Shown here piece by piece: positions 46,480 through 58,742 of a stretch of DNA of 64,000 bases. The stretch spans positions 15,668,341 through 15,732,340 of the forward strand of contig CM038726.1 in the NCBI GenBank assembly GCA_021613375.1, read 5' to 3'. The translations under genes were made by a program, and so were the position numbers. The stretch is from Megaleporinus macrocephalus. Taxonomy: Eukaryota > Chordata > Actinopteri > Characiformes > Anostomidae. Position 1 is the first letter of the stretch, and the number at the start of each line of letters is the position of its first letter. The notes below the pieces were generated by a model. The model did not search any database, was not told the origin of the DNA, and saw only the letters and a program-made list of their open reading frames with translations.

Positions 46480-48025
46480 CTCATCTGTGTCATCTGCTAC
46501 ACCTTGACTTGTAGCACCTGTGCAGCTTCTCTCCTTTTAGTTCACTCTGTTTATAATCAGATCTGCCAGAGTCGCCAACTGCACTCTGAAACGTTTCTCA
46601 TCCTCTATATTACTCCAAACCAGAACTAACTGTTTTTCTTTTTCTCTTTCTTTCTGAGGTAATAACCGCCCACCTGTCCTGCCGAATACTGTTGGAGGTC
46701 TGATCGTCATGGCCTCCTCGTCACCTGGCACCAACCAGCTCTCCTCTTTCTACTGCACCTTGACTGCATTACTGTATCCTCCAGATGTAGCACCTGTGCA
46801 GCTACAGATCTGCCAGAGTCGCCAGCTACACTAAACACTCCATATCCTCTATACTAACCCAAACCAGAACTAACTCAGTCTCTGTACTAACCCAGACCAG
46901 AACTAACTCTGTCTCTGTACTAATCCAAACCAGAACTAACTCTGTCTCTGTACTAACCCAAACTAGAAATAACTCTGTCTCTGTACTAATCCAAATCAGA
47001 ACTAAGTTTCTCTCTGTACTAACCCAAACCAGAACTAACTCTGTCTCTGTACTAACCCAAACCAGAACTAACTCTGTCTCTGTACTAACCCCGACCAGAA
47101 CTAACTCTGTCTCTGTACTAACCCAAACCAGAACTTACTCTGTCTCTGTAGTAACCTAAACCAGAACTAACTCTGTCTCTGTACTAACTCAAACCAGAAC
47201 TTACTCTGTCTCTGTAGTAACCCCGACCAGAACTAACTCTGTCTCTGTACTAACCCAAACCAGAACTTACTCTGTCTCTGTAGTAACCTAAACCAGAACT
47301 AACTCTGTCTCTGTACTAACCCAAACCAGAATCAACTCTGTCTCTGCACTAACCCAAACCAGAACTAACCCTGTCTCTGTACTAACCCCAACCAGAACTA
47401 ACTCTGTCTCTGTACTAACCAGAACCAACTCTGTCTCTGTACTAATCCCAACCAGAACTAACTCTGTCTCTGTACTAACCAGAACAAACTCTGTCTCTGT
47501 ACTAACCAGAACTAACTCTGTCTCTGTACTAACCCAAACCAAAACCAACTCTGTCTCTGTACTAACCTAAACCAGAACTAACTCTGTCTCTTTATAACCG
47601 CCCACCAGTCCTGCCAAATACTGTAAAGGACTGACCACCAGGGCCCCCCCTCATCTGGCACCAACCAGTTCTCCTCTCCATTCGTGCCATGTGCTCCATT
47701 ATTGACTGCATCACTGTATCATCCCCCTGATGTACCACCTGTGCAGCTTCTAGGGCTTTTACCTTCAGACTCAGCTTTAGTTTATAAACTGTAAATACTG
47801 TTGGACCAGAGGAGGATGGGTCTTTGCTTGTGAGTCTGGTTCCTCCCAAGATTTCTTCCTCCAGTTGAGGGAGTTGTTCTTGCCACCGTCGTCTCTGGTT
47901 TGCTCACAGTGGATAAAGTGTTGTGATTTTATGTTTTCATGTTTTAAACTCCTGTAAAACTGCTTTGTGACAACTTCGTTGTAAAACGCTCTATACAAAT
48001 AAACCTGACTTGAATCGACTTGAGG
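46480..48025 (-). repeat. Interspersed repeat carrying an expanded minisatellite
   Basis: The minus strand reads CAAGTCAGGTTTATTTGTAT through AGCTGCACAGGTGGTACATC. It matches 58743-59080 (plus strand) at about 85%. The 33-bp minisatellite 46838-47595 sits inside, and parts of the flank (46690-46830 and 47590-47750) are duplicated around it. Confidence 0.75.
46838..47595. repeat. 33-bp minisatellite, about 23 units
   Basis: Units are CTGTACTAACCCAAACCAGA plus ACTAACTCTGTCT, 33 bp, with shorter variants lacking CCCAA. The repetitive minus-strand frame (VSTETELVLV) is an artefact of the repeat. Confidence 0.95.
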
Positions 48026-48149
48026 CCTACAAACCTTTGAGAGTACGTTAGCTGTGTTTTCCTGGTTTTTAGGCCATTTTTGCCTGTACCTATGTAACTG
48101 AGCACACACCCACAGATACACATGTGTACATATTTTTCAATAAGCGAGG

Positions 48150-48720
48150 CGGCTTCCTTTCCGGGAACTCGACCAAAATAGGTGACAAATAGATTAGTGA
48201 GTATCAGAGGGAAACGTATTCGCCTGTTTCACTGGCTGCCATCCCTCTCTCTTACTCTTTCTCCCTCTCTCTCTCTCGCTTTGTATTATCTTGCCCTGAA
48301 GAAACCACAGCCGCGTGGGGAGGATTACCGACTGGAATAAAAAAAAAAAAAAACGGCACGCAAATTAGAAAATAGTGTAAAAAAAATAATAAAAGGAAAA
48401 CAAGAAAAGGGATAAAAGTCCTTTGCTGTCAGGGCGGCTGTGGTCTAATCTTTAAAGCAAGCCAACATAGGCGAGGAGACACGAGCGTCGGGAGAAAAAA
48501 GGAGCAAGGGGAGGAGAGAAAATGAGATCGTTAAAAGCGGCGAGGGAGCAATAGATCTCCTCTTTTTTTAACACAGGCGGCTGGAACAACACAAACAAGC
48601 CCTGCGCCATGGCGATAAGCAAAAAAAACGGCACAAAGTGCTGTAAAGCGATGCAAAGAGGAAGCTGCTGCAGATTCTGGAGAGTGGAGGTGACAAAAGC
48701 TGCGACCGGAATCACATACT
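48150..48720. other. Possible conserved non-coding block
   Basis: This unusually GC-balanced, non-repetitive DNA contains CpG-bearing motifs (AAGCGAGGCGGC, GCGCCATGGCGATAAGC, CAGCCGCGTGGGG) and lacks TE similarity. No laminin exon or convincing ORF is in it. Enhancer or intronic promoter are both possible. Confidence 0.3.
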
Positions 48721-48750
48721 TCTGCTTTAATAGTATGCTAAAATAGTACT

Positions 48751-48862
48751 CTAGAAAGATTACACTGTGGTGTGTCCGAAGCTTAAACGCTGGGCCAAAA
48801 GCAACCAGTGGTTGTACGTAAGATGGATCGGGATCAGAGTTGCTTGCTATCTGGGACTACTT
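48751..48862 (+). repeat. 110-bp direct repeat, copy 1
   Basis: TAGAAAGATTACACTG through TTGCTATCTGGGAC matches 49181-49285 at roughly 80%, including AAAAGCAACC-GTGGT and TTGCTATCTGGGACT. Confidence 0.75.
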
Positions 48863-49180
48863 ACAATCCCAGTGGGTATATATATGTATAAATATATATC
48901 ACATTTAATGTTTAATTGACTTCATTAATTTGAATTTATCCTGATATCTCTTTGAGCTCTTGTGTAACGTATAATGTCAGGTCCAACAAAATGCTCCTGA
49001 TTTCATAAAGTGCTGGGCTACAGCTTGGTGCTGATTGTAAACCTGGTGCTGTGGGTCACATCTGTGTATCTGTCCTAATCATTACAGGTGTTCGATGGTA
49101 TATGGTATGAGATATCTATTGATCTGGCCAATACAGCGGTTACATCAATATTAGTATTGCAAATATAGGTATAACATCAA

Positions 49181-49285
49181 CTTTAGAAAGATTGCACTGC
49201 AGTAAGTCTGAAACGCTGGCCCAAAAGCAACCGGTGGTCATACGTATGGATGCAGATTGGAGTCACTTGCTATCTGGGACTGCAT
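49181..49285 (+). repeat. 110-bp direct repeat, copy 2
   Basis: Partner of 48751-48862, same strand, 430 bp apart. Confidence 0.75.
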
Positions 49286-50571
49286 TCAATTCTGACCTCA
49301 CTGGTCAGAATAGGTTTTGCTTTCACTGTTGCTAATGCCATTACAGTAGACTGACTCACTTTGCTGTAGTATGTGGGACTTTTGAAGATGGTGGATTTTT
49401 CTGAAAACAAAGCAGAATATTATACTTTGTAGGGGTGACTAGACATGTTGTTAGCCTCTCTTCCACTGTAGGTAACAGTTCTGAGCATTAAGAATGCTTA
49501 AGACCCTATGTCTAATGTGATTTTCTCAACATGGTTAGTATAACAGAACCATTTGTGGTCTACAGTTGAATGTGATTTCTTGTTCATTGTTAGCAATATG
49601 TTATTATTCTGTACAACTGCTATTTGATTGAATTGCTGATTTTATATTATTTTCAAGGCTTCAATCATCAGTGTTATCTCACTATATTACACAGCATGCA
49701 TTACACAAATAAATCATACAGTTTTTAGAAATCCCTGTCAATCAGTCCAGACTACTAACCTAGCCAGTGATCTACAGACTAATTCATACAAACATTAGTA
49801 TAACTTCATCCAGTCAGAAAACAGCATTCCTACCTTTATTCAGCTCTTGAGGGGAAAATAAACTAAACTGATGCATCTACATAGCCAGTTACCTTTTGGC
49901 TTGCTGTCCTCCTTATTTCACAACAGTAAATTAGTTTTCAGTTAGTCCCACACTCATCGTCAGAAAAGGTTTTCTTAAGGTGTTGTGCTGCTGTTTGACT
50001 GAGGAAGTGAGCAATATGAGTAACAGATGTAGCCATTAAGTTGTTATATCACTTTTATTGCAAACCCAAAGAAAGGTCATGGGACGTCCTTACTCACTCT
50101 CTGTCATCTCAGTAATTCTGATTCGGAGCCTCCTTGTCCAGATTTAGTGGCACAAGAAGCAACAGCCATTCACACAAGTGTGCTCTGGTGTGAAATGGAC
50201 TCATTATGCAGATATGGTAAGCAATATGTTGGAGTCAAAAGGTTTTTTTGCTATTGCCTGTAGTTGAACATGTCCTACACATGCATATGCCCTGTGTTAA
50301 GTGTTACAAGGTAAGTACTTGCTTTGTGAGGAAGTGCTCAGTCTATAGTACACAATATGACAGTATTCACTGAATACTAAAAAAAGTACTCAGAGGCCAC
50401 ATTACATCAGGTCAAAACAGGAAATGTGCAAACACTGGACACGATTCAAGCCTATAATTGAAAATCAGAAGTGCGTGAACATTGGGCTCCATTCAATCCC
50501 ATAATCCTATAAAATAATAAAATGCAGTGGTGCAGAGAGCTGAGGTAGTTGGCCAGCTTTGACCAACAGGT

Positions 50572-50586
50572 TATTGTTGTAGTTGT

Positions 50587-50619
<33 letters not shown>

Positions 50620-50620
50620 T
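50572..50620. repeat. (TTG)n(TTA)n microsatellite
   Basis: Short trinucleotide run. Confidence 0.9.
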
Positions 50621-50789
50621 ATAACATGCTGTAAACTTTCTCAGATGTATGAAGAAAAGCATTGCAGTCTGTCTGAAAAAGTACTTTCTCACTTGCAATG
50701 TTAATAGTATGGAAAGATAAATGTTATGTAATAAAACAAAGATGAAAATGCAACCATTTATTTAGAAAATGAAAAAAAAAACCTCTTTT

Positions 50790-51700
50790 AAATAGGTAAG
50801 CACAGCCACGGCTTCAGTATAGGCCCACCTTCTTCTGGACGTTTCCTACAACTGTCCACCAGTTTTTGACATCTACTAGAAGAAGCTTTTCCCCACTTCT
50901 CCATAGAAATCTTTTAACTGTGCATTGTTTGAGGGCTTTCTTGCACATACAATGCCTGTTTCAAATACCTTCACAGCAGTTCAGTGGGATATGGATCTAG
51001 GCTATTCTGGGGTTTGGATCAAGGCTATTCCATAACTCTCCATTTCTCCCTGTTAAGCCATTCTTAGGTTTGTTTACTTGATTGTTTGGAATTCTTATCC
51101 TGTTGGAAGGTGCACATCTTCAGTTTCAGCTTACTGACCGATAGTCTTGTATTCTCCTTGAGCACTTTCTGGTATAAAGAAGGTTTCAGAGTTGATCCTA
51201 TGATTGCAAGCTGGCCAGCAAAGCTGGTGCCTCAGGGAGTGGTAAGTATAAGGTTAGTGCGATCAAGTGCTGATATTGGTTTTTTGCCAAACATGTTTTC
51301 AGGGCTTCTGAAGTCAAACAACTCTACCTTTGCCTAGTCTGGCCATAGCACTTGGTTCCAGAAGTCCTGGTCCTGGTTCTAGCAAGTGTTCAGACGATGA
51401 AGGCTTTGTTACTTGACACCTCTGCTGATTGGAACGTATGACTAACAATATCTACAGCCTGAAGACTGTGTTTTCTAACAGTGTTCTAAATATTCTAAAT
51501 ACCAGCCTTGGTGGATTGGGTGCACCTGATTTCAGTCTGATAGAAGTAGTTCAAAGCATGTCCAAGTGTTTTATGGTTAAACCTGCAGACAGTATTCGTC
51601 CACTCAGCACTGATGACACATGGTTTGTGTTTGGCTTGATTTAGTGTTTAACGTTACACTAAACATTCTCTATAGGGTTTAAATCTGGACCTCTGAACAG
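50790..51700 (-). pseudogene. Tc1-like transposase relic
   Basis: On the minus strand the block CTFQQDKNS (about 51095-51120) matches the Tc1 FQQDNDPKH motif holding the second catalytic Asp. Flanking stretches resemble other Tc1 coding blocks, but frames are broken. Confidence 0.5.
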
Positions 51701-52527
51701 CCCAAACAACCAGTAAAACCAGCAAATCCAGTTACTCTTTGCACAGGAGTGCATTATGTTTGTGCTTTATTGTAGGAACAGAGCTAAAATGATGTGAATT
51801 GAATTTTAACACAATTTTGCAATATTCATGAGCCCCCACCTTGAGTTCTCCGACAGCCAATCACTACAAACATTTCTGTCTGCCATTTCAGGTTAGGCAA
51901 CATGCCAGAAAGTACAACTCCAGATATGGTGATGGTGGCTGTACCAGATAGCCAGCAATTGTAGGACTATTTTCTATGCATTTTTAAAGACTAAACAGAA
52001 ATAACAAACATTTTTGAATTAATATGTGTGGTTAACACTGCCATCAGCTGTTTAAATCATTATTCACTTGAAATGGTTATTAATGTAACGTGTTAATGGC
52101 TTTTGCAATGCTGGCTGTGCAGTTGCATCATTAAGTACATGAAGTAAATTAGCTTATCAAACTCAAACCTAATAGACCAGCCTAATGGCCTAATGGTGTA
52201 ATGGCCTCTTTAACTCTCAGTTTTATGTGATTTCTTTCGTCATCAGTTTTGGAACAACTACTTTCCTGATATATCCTGTTTCACGGTATCATGCTTAACT
52301 CCACATCCTTGTTTTTTGCATTTTATTGGCTGCTAATGGTATGCTATTTATAAAGTATCATTGTTAATACAGATATTGTAATATTAGTAGTGACAGTAGT
52401 GTTATTTACATTACAAGATAAACTGATAGTATCTTAAATTAGTTAGAATTACATCCTATAATAAATTAGCAGGCAAAAAAATAAATAAAATAAAATCTGC
52501 TAAGGACCCCAAAAAGTCCTGTACCAC

Positions 52528-52725
52528 AGTGCTGAAAATGATCCACCACCTAAACGAGTCATGCTATCTGTGGGTCCTAACCATTAAATAACAGGATAAA
52601 AGGGGACTATGCAAAGTAAGAGACTACCATCTATAATTGTAGAACTACAAAATGCTTCTATCTGATAAGTGGAGCTGATCAAATGGGCCAAGAATGTAGG
52701 CACATGGAGGTGTACTTAAATGTGA
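52528..52725. repeat. Palindromic-family fragment
   Basis: GATAAAAGGGGACTATGCAA and GATAAGTGGAGCTGATCAAA match the right half of 7094-7860. Confidence 0.68.
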
Positions 52726-53263
52726 CCCATTTTCTCAAAAGTTAACACACGGCTCTGGGGTCTTAATGAAATGTCTTTAATTAAAATACCTCAAGGATCA
52801 AGCTCCACAACTGTCTTCTCTCCCTGTCTGAACAGCCTTGTTCAGAACAAGCGGATATGAGATTCTGTATATTTAAATGACACCACAATGATAAATGACC
52901 CCCCCACCCTTCCACGGGCGTGCCAACACCAGAACACATTCTCTCATTTCACTCTCTCATTATTCATGTGTTGATCAGCTAAAGTTCATCTTATGCACTG
53001 ACAACAGCTCACTAATGGCATTTGGGTGATTGTGCATCCTGCAGTAAGAGCTTTCTAGAACATTACATCTCCATTAATATACTACCTCAGCTACCTCATC
53101 TGCAGTTTTGCCACAGAGAGTCGGTGTTGAGTTGCAGTTTTCTTGCCAGCTGTACCGACTCCGATTGGAAAAACAGTCTGACACATGAGGCTGAATTTTG
53201 GCCTCTGATTCTCCAGCTTCTTGATCAAATTTACACATTTCTAGAAATGTTTCAAGCTAAATC

Positions 53264-54013
53264 CTTAAAGGAGCAATATGTAAGATTTGTATTTTTGAAA
53301 ATTTCAGAATTTACCAAAATTGTCAATGGAATGTAAAGAAATAACATTTTTAACAGTACAGTAGTTGTCTAATTAAGTTACTGTCTCGTAATACCACTTT
53401 GAACCTCAAGTGGTGATGGTGAGTCACCGTAGTGTTGAGTTAAATCAGTCCATTGTGTGGAGATGAAGAAAGAGCACTGCCCTAAGTTTTATAATAATTA
53501 TAGTCATATTGAAGATGCTGCTCGTTCAAAGACGATAAAGGGAATAGTAAACACGACGGTGGCTGAAGCTCTTGGCAAGCAGCCAAACAAGAGTTAATGC
53601 TGGCATTGCCTTCCACCGCAGGAGACGATCTTGGCAAGTAAAGGGGTGAAACATGATGGCAAACGTTTCTTTTAGACTGGTGATAATTGCAAGGGAAGGA
53701 GTGATATATCAAATGTTGCCTCTTAGCTTACATATCGTTGCTGTCCAAAGAAAAAACATCTATATTTTTGTAGATTTTTTTATTTTCTACAAAATTCGAA
53801 CAAGACAGCTGCTGTTTGCATTGTATGAAAATTTCATGACAAATGGACCAATAGAAATGCCTCAAAATCGCTTGAAAAAAATTTTGGGTTCCATTGACTT
53901 ACATTAAAAATAAAGACAGTTTTTGGCCTCTCCTGTAAAGTTGCCATTTTGGAGATACTTGATTTTCAATGGACAGCGACAATATCTTACATCTTACATA
54001 TTGCTCCTTTAAG
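53264..54013. mobile_element. MITE with ends TTAAAGGAGCAATATGTAAG
   Basis: Left end CTTAAAGGAGCAATATGTAA and right end TTACATATTGCTCCTTTAAG are almost perfect inverted repeats of more than 20 bp bounding 750 bp. TTAA at the borders could be part of the ends or a target site. No transposase was found. Related fragments lie at 56748-56850 and 59845-60065. Confidence 0.8.
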
Positions 54014-54319
54014 ATGCTATGAGAAGTTTACCTTCAATGGGAAAGAAAGGTACACTGAGGTGCCAGAATATATTTGCTGTACCATTTAAACTGGAACAAG
54101 AACATTCAAACAGGAAGCTGGCACATAAGAAGCTGTCCTCAGCTTTGTGTTGGGCACAAAGTAGTTAGTACAAAACTGTAGCTGGGACTTGCCAGCAACA
54201 ATAAAGGTTTAGGTGCAGCTGACAGACTGACTGGGTTGTCTTATTTCACAGTTTGTGGGTTGGAAGACACCTTGGAAGATACCTGAATGTACGTGCACAA
54301 GATCATATGCCACGCTGGT

Positions 54320-54445
54320 AGAACTGGATCAGACACAGTAGTGTTACTGGAGAGAAACAGAAGAACCAGGTCTGCAATTGTAGAACTAAAACATGCACCT
54401 AAGTAAGTGGTGCTGAGAAAACAAAAATTGTGCTGCAGGAATGAA
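54320..54445. repeat. Palindromic-family fragment
   Basis: GATCAGACACAGTAGTGTTACT and GCAATTGTAGAACTAAAACA match the family with an internal deletion. Confidence 0.5.
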
Positions 54446-56747
54446 GAGGAGTGCATGTGAGGTGACTGGTCCATCTTGTTAACAGAAAATATGACACTAC
54501 TATATTATTTTATAAATCTATTAAAATATATACAAATTCATATGATTTTGTATATGCCAGTGTATAATGGGAACTGGCTGTATTGTTGTTGTATTGTCAC
54601 ACTCAGTTGAATGCTCAGGTAGCAGAAGAACAGTGTGTTCTAACATTGCAATCAAGTGTGTAAGAGCACTCAGTTTCAGAGATGTCATCTTTATCTGCTG
54701 GCCTTAAAGTTGCATATTAAAGCAAAAGCTAAAAGCCTTGTGTTGACATTCATATTAGGGGGCTTATAGCATGGAGGGGTGTGCGTCACTGCACTGGTGT
54801 GTGTGAGTGTGTGTGTGCAGAGTGGCCTTTGATCATATTTTGGACTGCAAGTTATAAAGACATGCTGTAACAGGATTGCTCATACTGTGATCAGCCTGAG
54901 ATGCTTTGGCTAAGTGTCTCTCAGTAACGCTAAATTACATTATTAATGGAACTCTGTCAAACTGGCAAAGTTTCTTGTCCTCCATAAGCCGCGTGTCTGC
55001 CGCACAGAGAGGACAGGGACTCCAAACTAGCCCTCTAGGCTAATATCCACAGTTTGTGTTTGCTTTGGATCGGCTTCTAGAAGTAGCGTGTGACGAAAAT
55101 AATTTTGGAATTAGTTTTCTGCTAAGCATCTTGCAGTTGTCTGGTTTTAATGCTTTGCTTCTTTTTTTGTAAAGGGTTTGAGCCAAAACACACTGTTCTC
55201 TACAACTTGTATGAGCTAGCAGCCACACGTTAGCCTTATCTGCTAGTAGCGGGTATATCAGGGGACGCGTTCCATCTCAAAGCATAGTACGCCACTTTGC
55301 TGTGGTTTCCAGGTTGAACTACATATTTCAGTGAAACACGGTGTGCAGCAGGGTTTGAGGTATGTCTCTTGTTTGATGGGTGTTACGGGTGTAACCCAAT
55401 TAGCAGTGACTTGTATTAAAAAGCCAGTACGTGCACGCAATGAATTCTTATGAAGTTTTTTAAAAATACAGCCTGTGCAGCTTTGTTTATGAAGCAATGG
55501 AAGACATTATAATACATGATTGTAGTAAATAAATGTTGTTGTTTTTTTAAAAAACAAAACAAACTCCAAACATTCTTCACAAAAAACACTAAGAATGGCT
55601 TTCTCTGCTGCCATAGTTGCAACACAACACAACAACAACCGTTACATTCAGACGCCTGTGCTGGCAACTTCAACCTTGTAAGAATTCAGACATTGAACAA
55701 AACAACATTAACAGCGTGCTTACTGTTTTGCAGAATAAAAACATTTCAGATTTATATTAGATGTTAAAATGCTTCTTATTAAAAAGCAAACATACCAAAT
55801 TAAGTCACGATTATCCTACTACAAAAATAGGTTTACATACATATCCATAATGGTTTTATTTGGAAATATTTTGGAAACACTACAGTTTTGGCAAAACAGC
55901 CCACTATTAACTTTATCTCATTCTAAGTACTGAAGCCTGATTCATTCTTAGCATTATGGTTCATAATTCCTACCCAAGGAAATCTGGAATCAGTCCATGT
56001 GAAGTGTTCATGTGTAAACGTTTGAAGAAACAGTGGTATGCTAACTGCTCAGATATAAGCAAATACATAGTTTTCCTTGCTCCCAGTCTTTACAGCATCT
56101 CCCATTATGTTTTGTCTGGCTTTTTTCACTCTTGCGTGCTAGCTAATGTGCCATGTTTCCATCTCGGCTTTTGTTTGTACCCATTTTTATCTTTGTCAGC
56201 TTGTGTTACAAGTACATGTTCACCCAAACATCTAAAGATCTACATTTACATAGAAACAGGTGTGGAATCAAGCACAGCTTCAGTTGTTTCTCTACTGAGT
56301 GGGAGAAATTAGCAAACCCTGCTAAAAAAAAAAACAGCATAGATACACTTGTGATACTGTGTCAGTTCTCTAAAATACAGTTTCTATTTTTAACTTAGTG
56401 GTTTACAGTAAAGATTCAGGGTAGATGGTTCATTTTGTGTCTTATTTAAAACCATGACCCCTAATCTATCTTCAATCACCAGACTATCACAGTAATGGTG
56501 CACAGCTAATGTTAGCAATAGCAAACCTATGCATATGCTAGTTTAATTTTTAAACTATGACAGTTTTCTGTAGAGTATATTTAAATAATATAATAATTTT
56601 ATTAATAATATATTACTATATCGGTTTGCAGTATATCTCAAAATAGGGAATTGTGGCTTCTGTATTGTGGTACGTATTGTATTGCCACATCATTGCCAAT
56701 GCACAGCCGTATTGTGTTTTCATGCTGGTACGCAAGTCAGCAGCAAT

Positions 56748-56850
56748 GGAAGTGAATATTGTTGCCGTCCAAAGAAAACAAATATCACCAACATGACAGT
56801 TTTACAAGAGATGCCAAACAACATTGTTACTTTTAATGTAATTCAATGAA
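56748..56850 (+). repeat. Fragment of the TTAAAGGAGC MITE family
   Basis: GTTGCCGTCCAAAGAAAACA matches GTTGCTGTCCAAAGAAAAAA in the element at 53264-54013. The rest is diverged. Confidence 0.45.
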
Positions 56851-57086
56851 AGCAGAATGATTTCCACACTCATTTCAAATCATATAGAAAAATCTAATGC
56901 TGATCACAAGCAAAACCATCATATGCTGTGTCTTGGAAGCATCTACAACTGGTTAAAGGAGTAAAGGATTCACTAAATAGTCATATCAGCTGCATGTATG
57001 ACCAAAGATAATGAGTAAGACAAATTATCCACCCAAAATCTAGCCAACCGTTGGTAATGACAGGTGTTGATGTATTTTAAACCTAC

Positions 57087-57206
57087 CTGGTGCTTTGTAG
57101 TAGCCAGCGTCTTCCTCACTGTAGGGAAGCAGGTACACTTCACCTTCTTTCCACAGCAAGGAGGATTCCTGATGTCTAGAGAACTCCCCAACCCATCCAT
57201 CTTGGT
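57087..57206 (-). CDS. lamc3: Laminin gamma exon: N-terminal part of laminin IV domain
   Basis: This 120-bp exon encodes about 40 residues beginning QDGWVGEF and ending with LPYSEEDAGYYKAP. The DGW motif and the tyrosine-rich stretch before KAPEKF fit the start of the laminin IV (LamB) domain, a beta-rich globule inserted in an LE module. Acceptor is tgtctaag at 57207-57214 and donor is CAG|gtaggt at 57087/57086. It starts phase 1 (G|AC, Asp) and ends phase 1 (G|AA, Glu) into exon 31500-31698, 25.4 kb away. I found it by extending the laminin frame across the gap rather than from a long ORF. The match to the family and the exact phase fit make it secure. Confidence 0.82.
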
Positions 57207-57860
57207 CTTAGACACACAAATACATATAGATATTATATATAGGTATGACTATATATCATTGTCTCATTATGTATGCTTGTATAGGCCATTTATTTATAAA
57301 GTTTTAATACCGCTGAATGCACTTAGATGTGCCCCGAGTGTGCTTCAGTAGAGTCCATTAGCTACACAAAAAGCCATTAAAAAAGTAATTTATTATGAAT
57401 TAAGATTAGACTTAAGGCAAGGCTCGAGGATAGAGCTCAGTTATAAAGCTTGTATTAGTTCGACTGAAGATGTTTCCGTACCTCATTACCTGATTATTTT
57501 ATTTATCATATCGTTATACAAAGACCTATAGTACAATGTAAAACTCAAAATACAACTTATATTTATTTCATTTCAAGTCAAAAAAGCCATTAATTAGAAG
57601 TAGATTTATTTTTCAGTAGATATTACAACAGAGATCAGATAAATAAGCCAGAATATGAGCCATTGCTAAGGTCAAGACCAAAATCTACATTAAAATAATA
57701 AGTGGAAAACCCAGCATCCCCTTAAACTGGAATTAAAAAGAAAATATGAGAAGCCGAACATACAACCGGCTTAGAAGATGCTAGAGATTCGATTTTTTTA
57801 GCTGTTGTGATTAGTGACTGGATAGCCCTAATATGGAGGTAAAGTGGGCTGGTTAGTTAC

Positions 57861-57997
57861 CCTCAAGAAAGTCTGAGGTAATGTTGAAGGGCACATGGTG
57901 ACTGGAAGAGGAGCATGCAAGGGAGTGTCCATAGCAGAAGCACATCTGACAGCCGTCTGGATTGTCCAGTTGAAGATTAAATGACCCAGGCTTGCAC
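57861..57997 (-). CDS. lamc3: Laminin gamma exon: end of LE module and entry to laminin IV
   Basis: This 137-bp exon reads CKPGSFNLQLDNPDGC, the last two cysteines of the LE module begun in exon 60089-60187. It continues with CFCYGHSLAC, the first three cysteines of the next LE module, and then a polar linker ending SDFLE that leads into laminin IV. Acceptor is ggttag at 57998-58003 and donor is GAGG|gtaact at 57861/57860. Phases match: AG|G gives Arg before it and G|AC gives Asp after it. The polypyrimidine tract is replaced by a long TG repeat (58003-58064 on the plus strand as CA), which is unusual. Because 137 is not a multiple of three, skipping this exon would shift the frame. Confidence 0.85.
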
Positions 57998-58002
57998 CTA
58001 AC

Positions 58003-58016
58003 CACACACACACAAA

Positions 58017-58064
<48 letters not shown>
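58003..58064 (+). repeat. (CA)n microsatellite at a splice acceptor
   Basis: CA repeat with two AA interruptions. On the gene strand it is a TG tract that runs to within about 5 nt of the acceptor of exon 57861-57997. Confidence 0.95.
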
Positions 58065-58067
<3 letters not shown>

Positions 58068-58742
58068 CATAATATGCTTTCTGTAAACACACTATAAACC
58101 CGTATTAGAAATAATAAAAGCAATATTTATAACTTTATTTAGCTTTATATAACACCTTTTATTAATGAAAATGCTGTTGAGGCACTTCAGTGTTTTTAAA
58201 TACTAAAACACTAAAATGGTGTATGACAACAAACATTGTGTAATAAAAATAACTGCTAAACATAGATGAAAAATGAAAATACACATATGCATTAACAATA
58301 ACAATAGTTTATTCAAACTAAAAAAACTAGTTGGATATATCATACACGAATCATTATACCAATCTGGTTTGAGGTCGGAGTTGAAAACTCTCTTATCTCT
58401 ATTTTCTCTTTGAAGCACAGACAAATTAATTTAATTGCATTAAATATGTGGTTCGGTAGTGATATTTTTTTTTCTAACTATAGCCATGTGGCCATGAGGG
58501 AAAGGGATGCACACTCTTAAATGCTGGAGTGGCTAAACATAAGGCTCTGCCTATACACTAAAACTTTTAACTAGCATTTTTTCCCCTTTTTTAATTTTAA
58601 CTTTTTATTGAATTCATTATAAATAAAAGTCGTTTAACTCCCATTCAAAATAATTCCAAAAGATCTTTAAAAATAGAACAAAAATGTATAATTTATAAAG
58701 TGTAAATTTAGGGGTTGTGGTGTGGTACAGCCACCTCTCCTA

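Noticed and set aside
47288..47548. ORF reading VSTETELVLV repeats
   Set aside because: Product of the 33-bp minisatellite frame. No flanking gene structure.
53653..53907. 84-codon ORF
   Set aside because: It lies within the MITE 53264-54013 and shows no domain.
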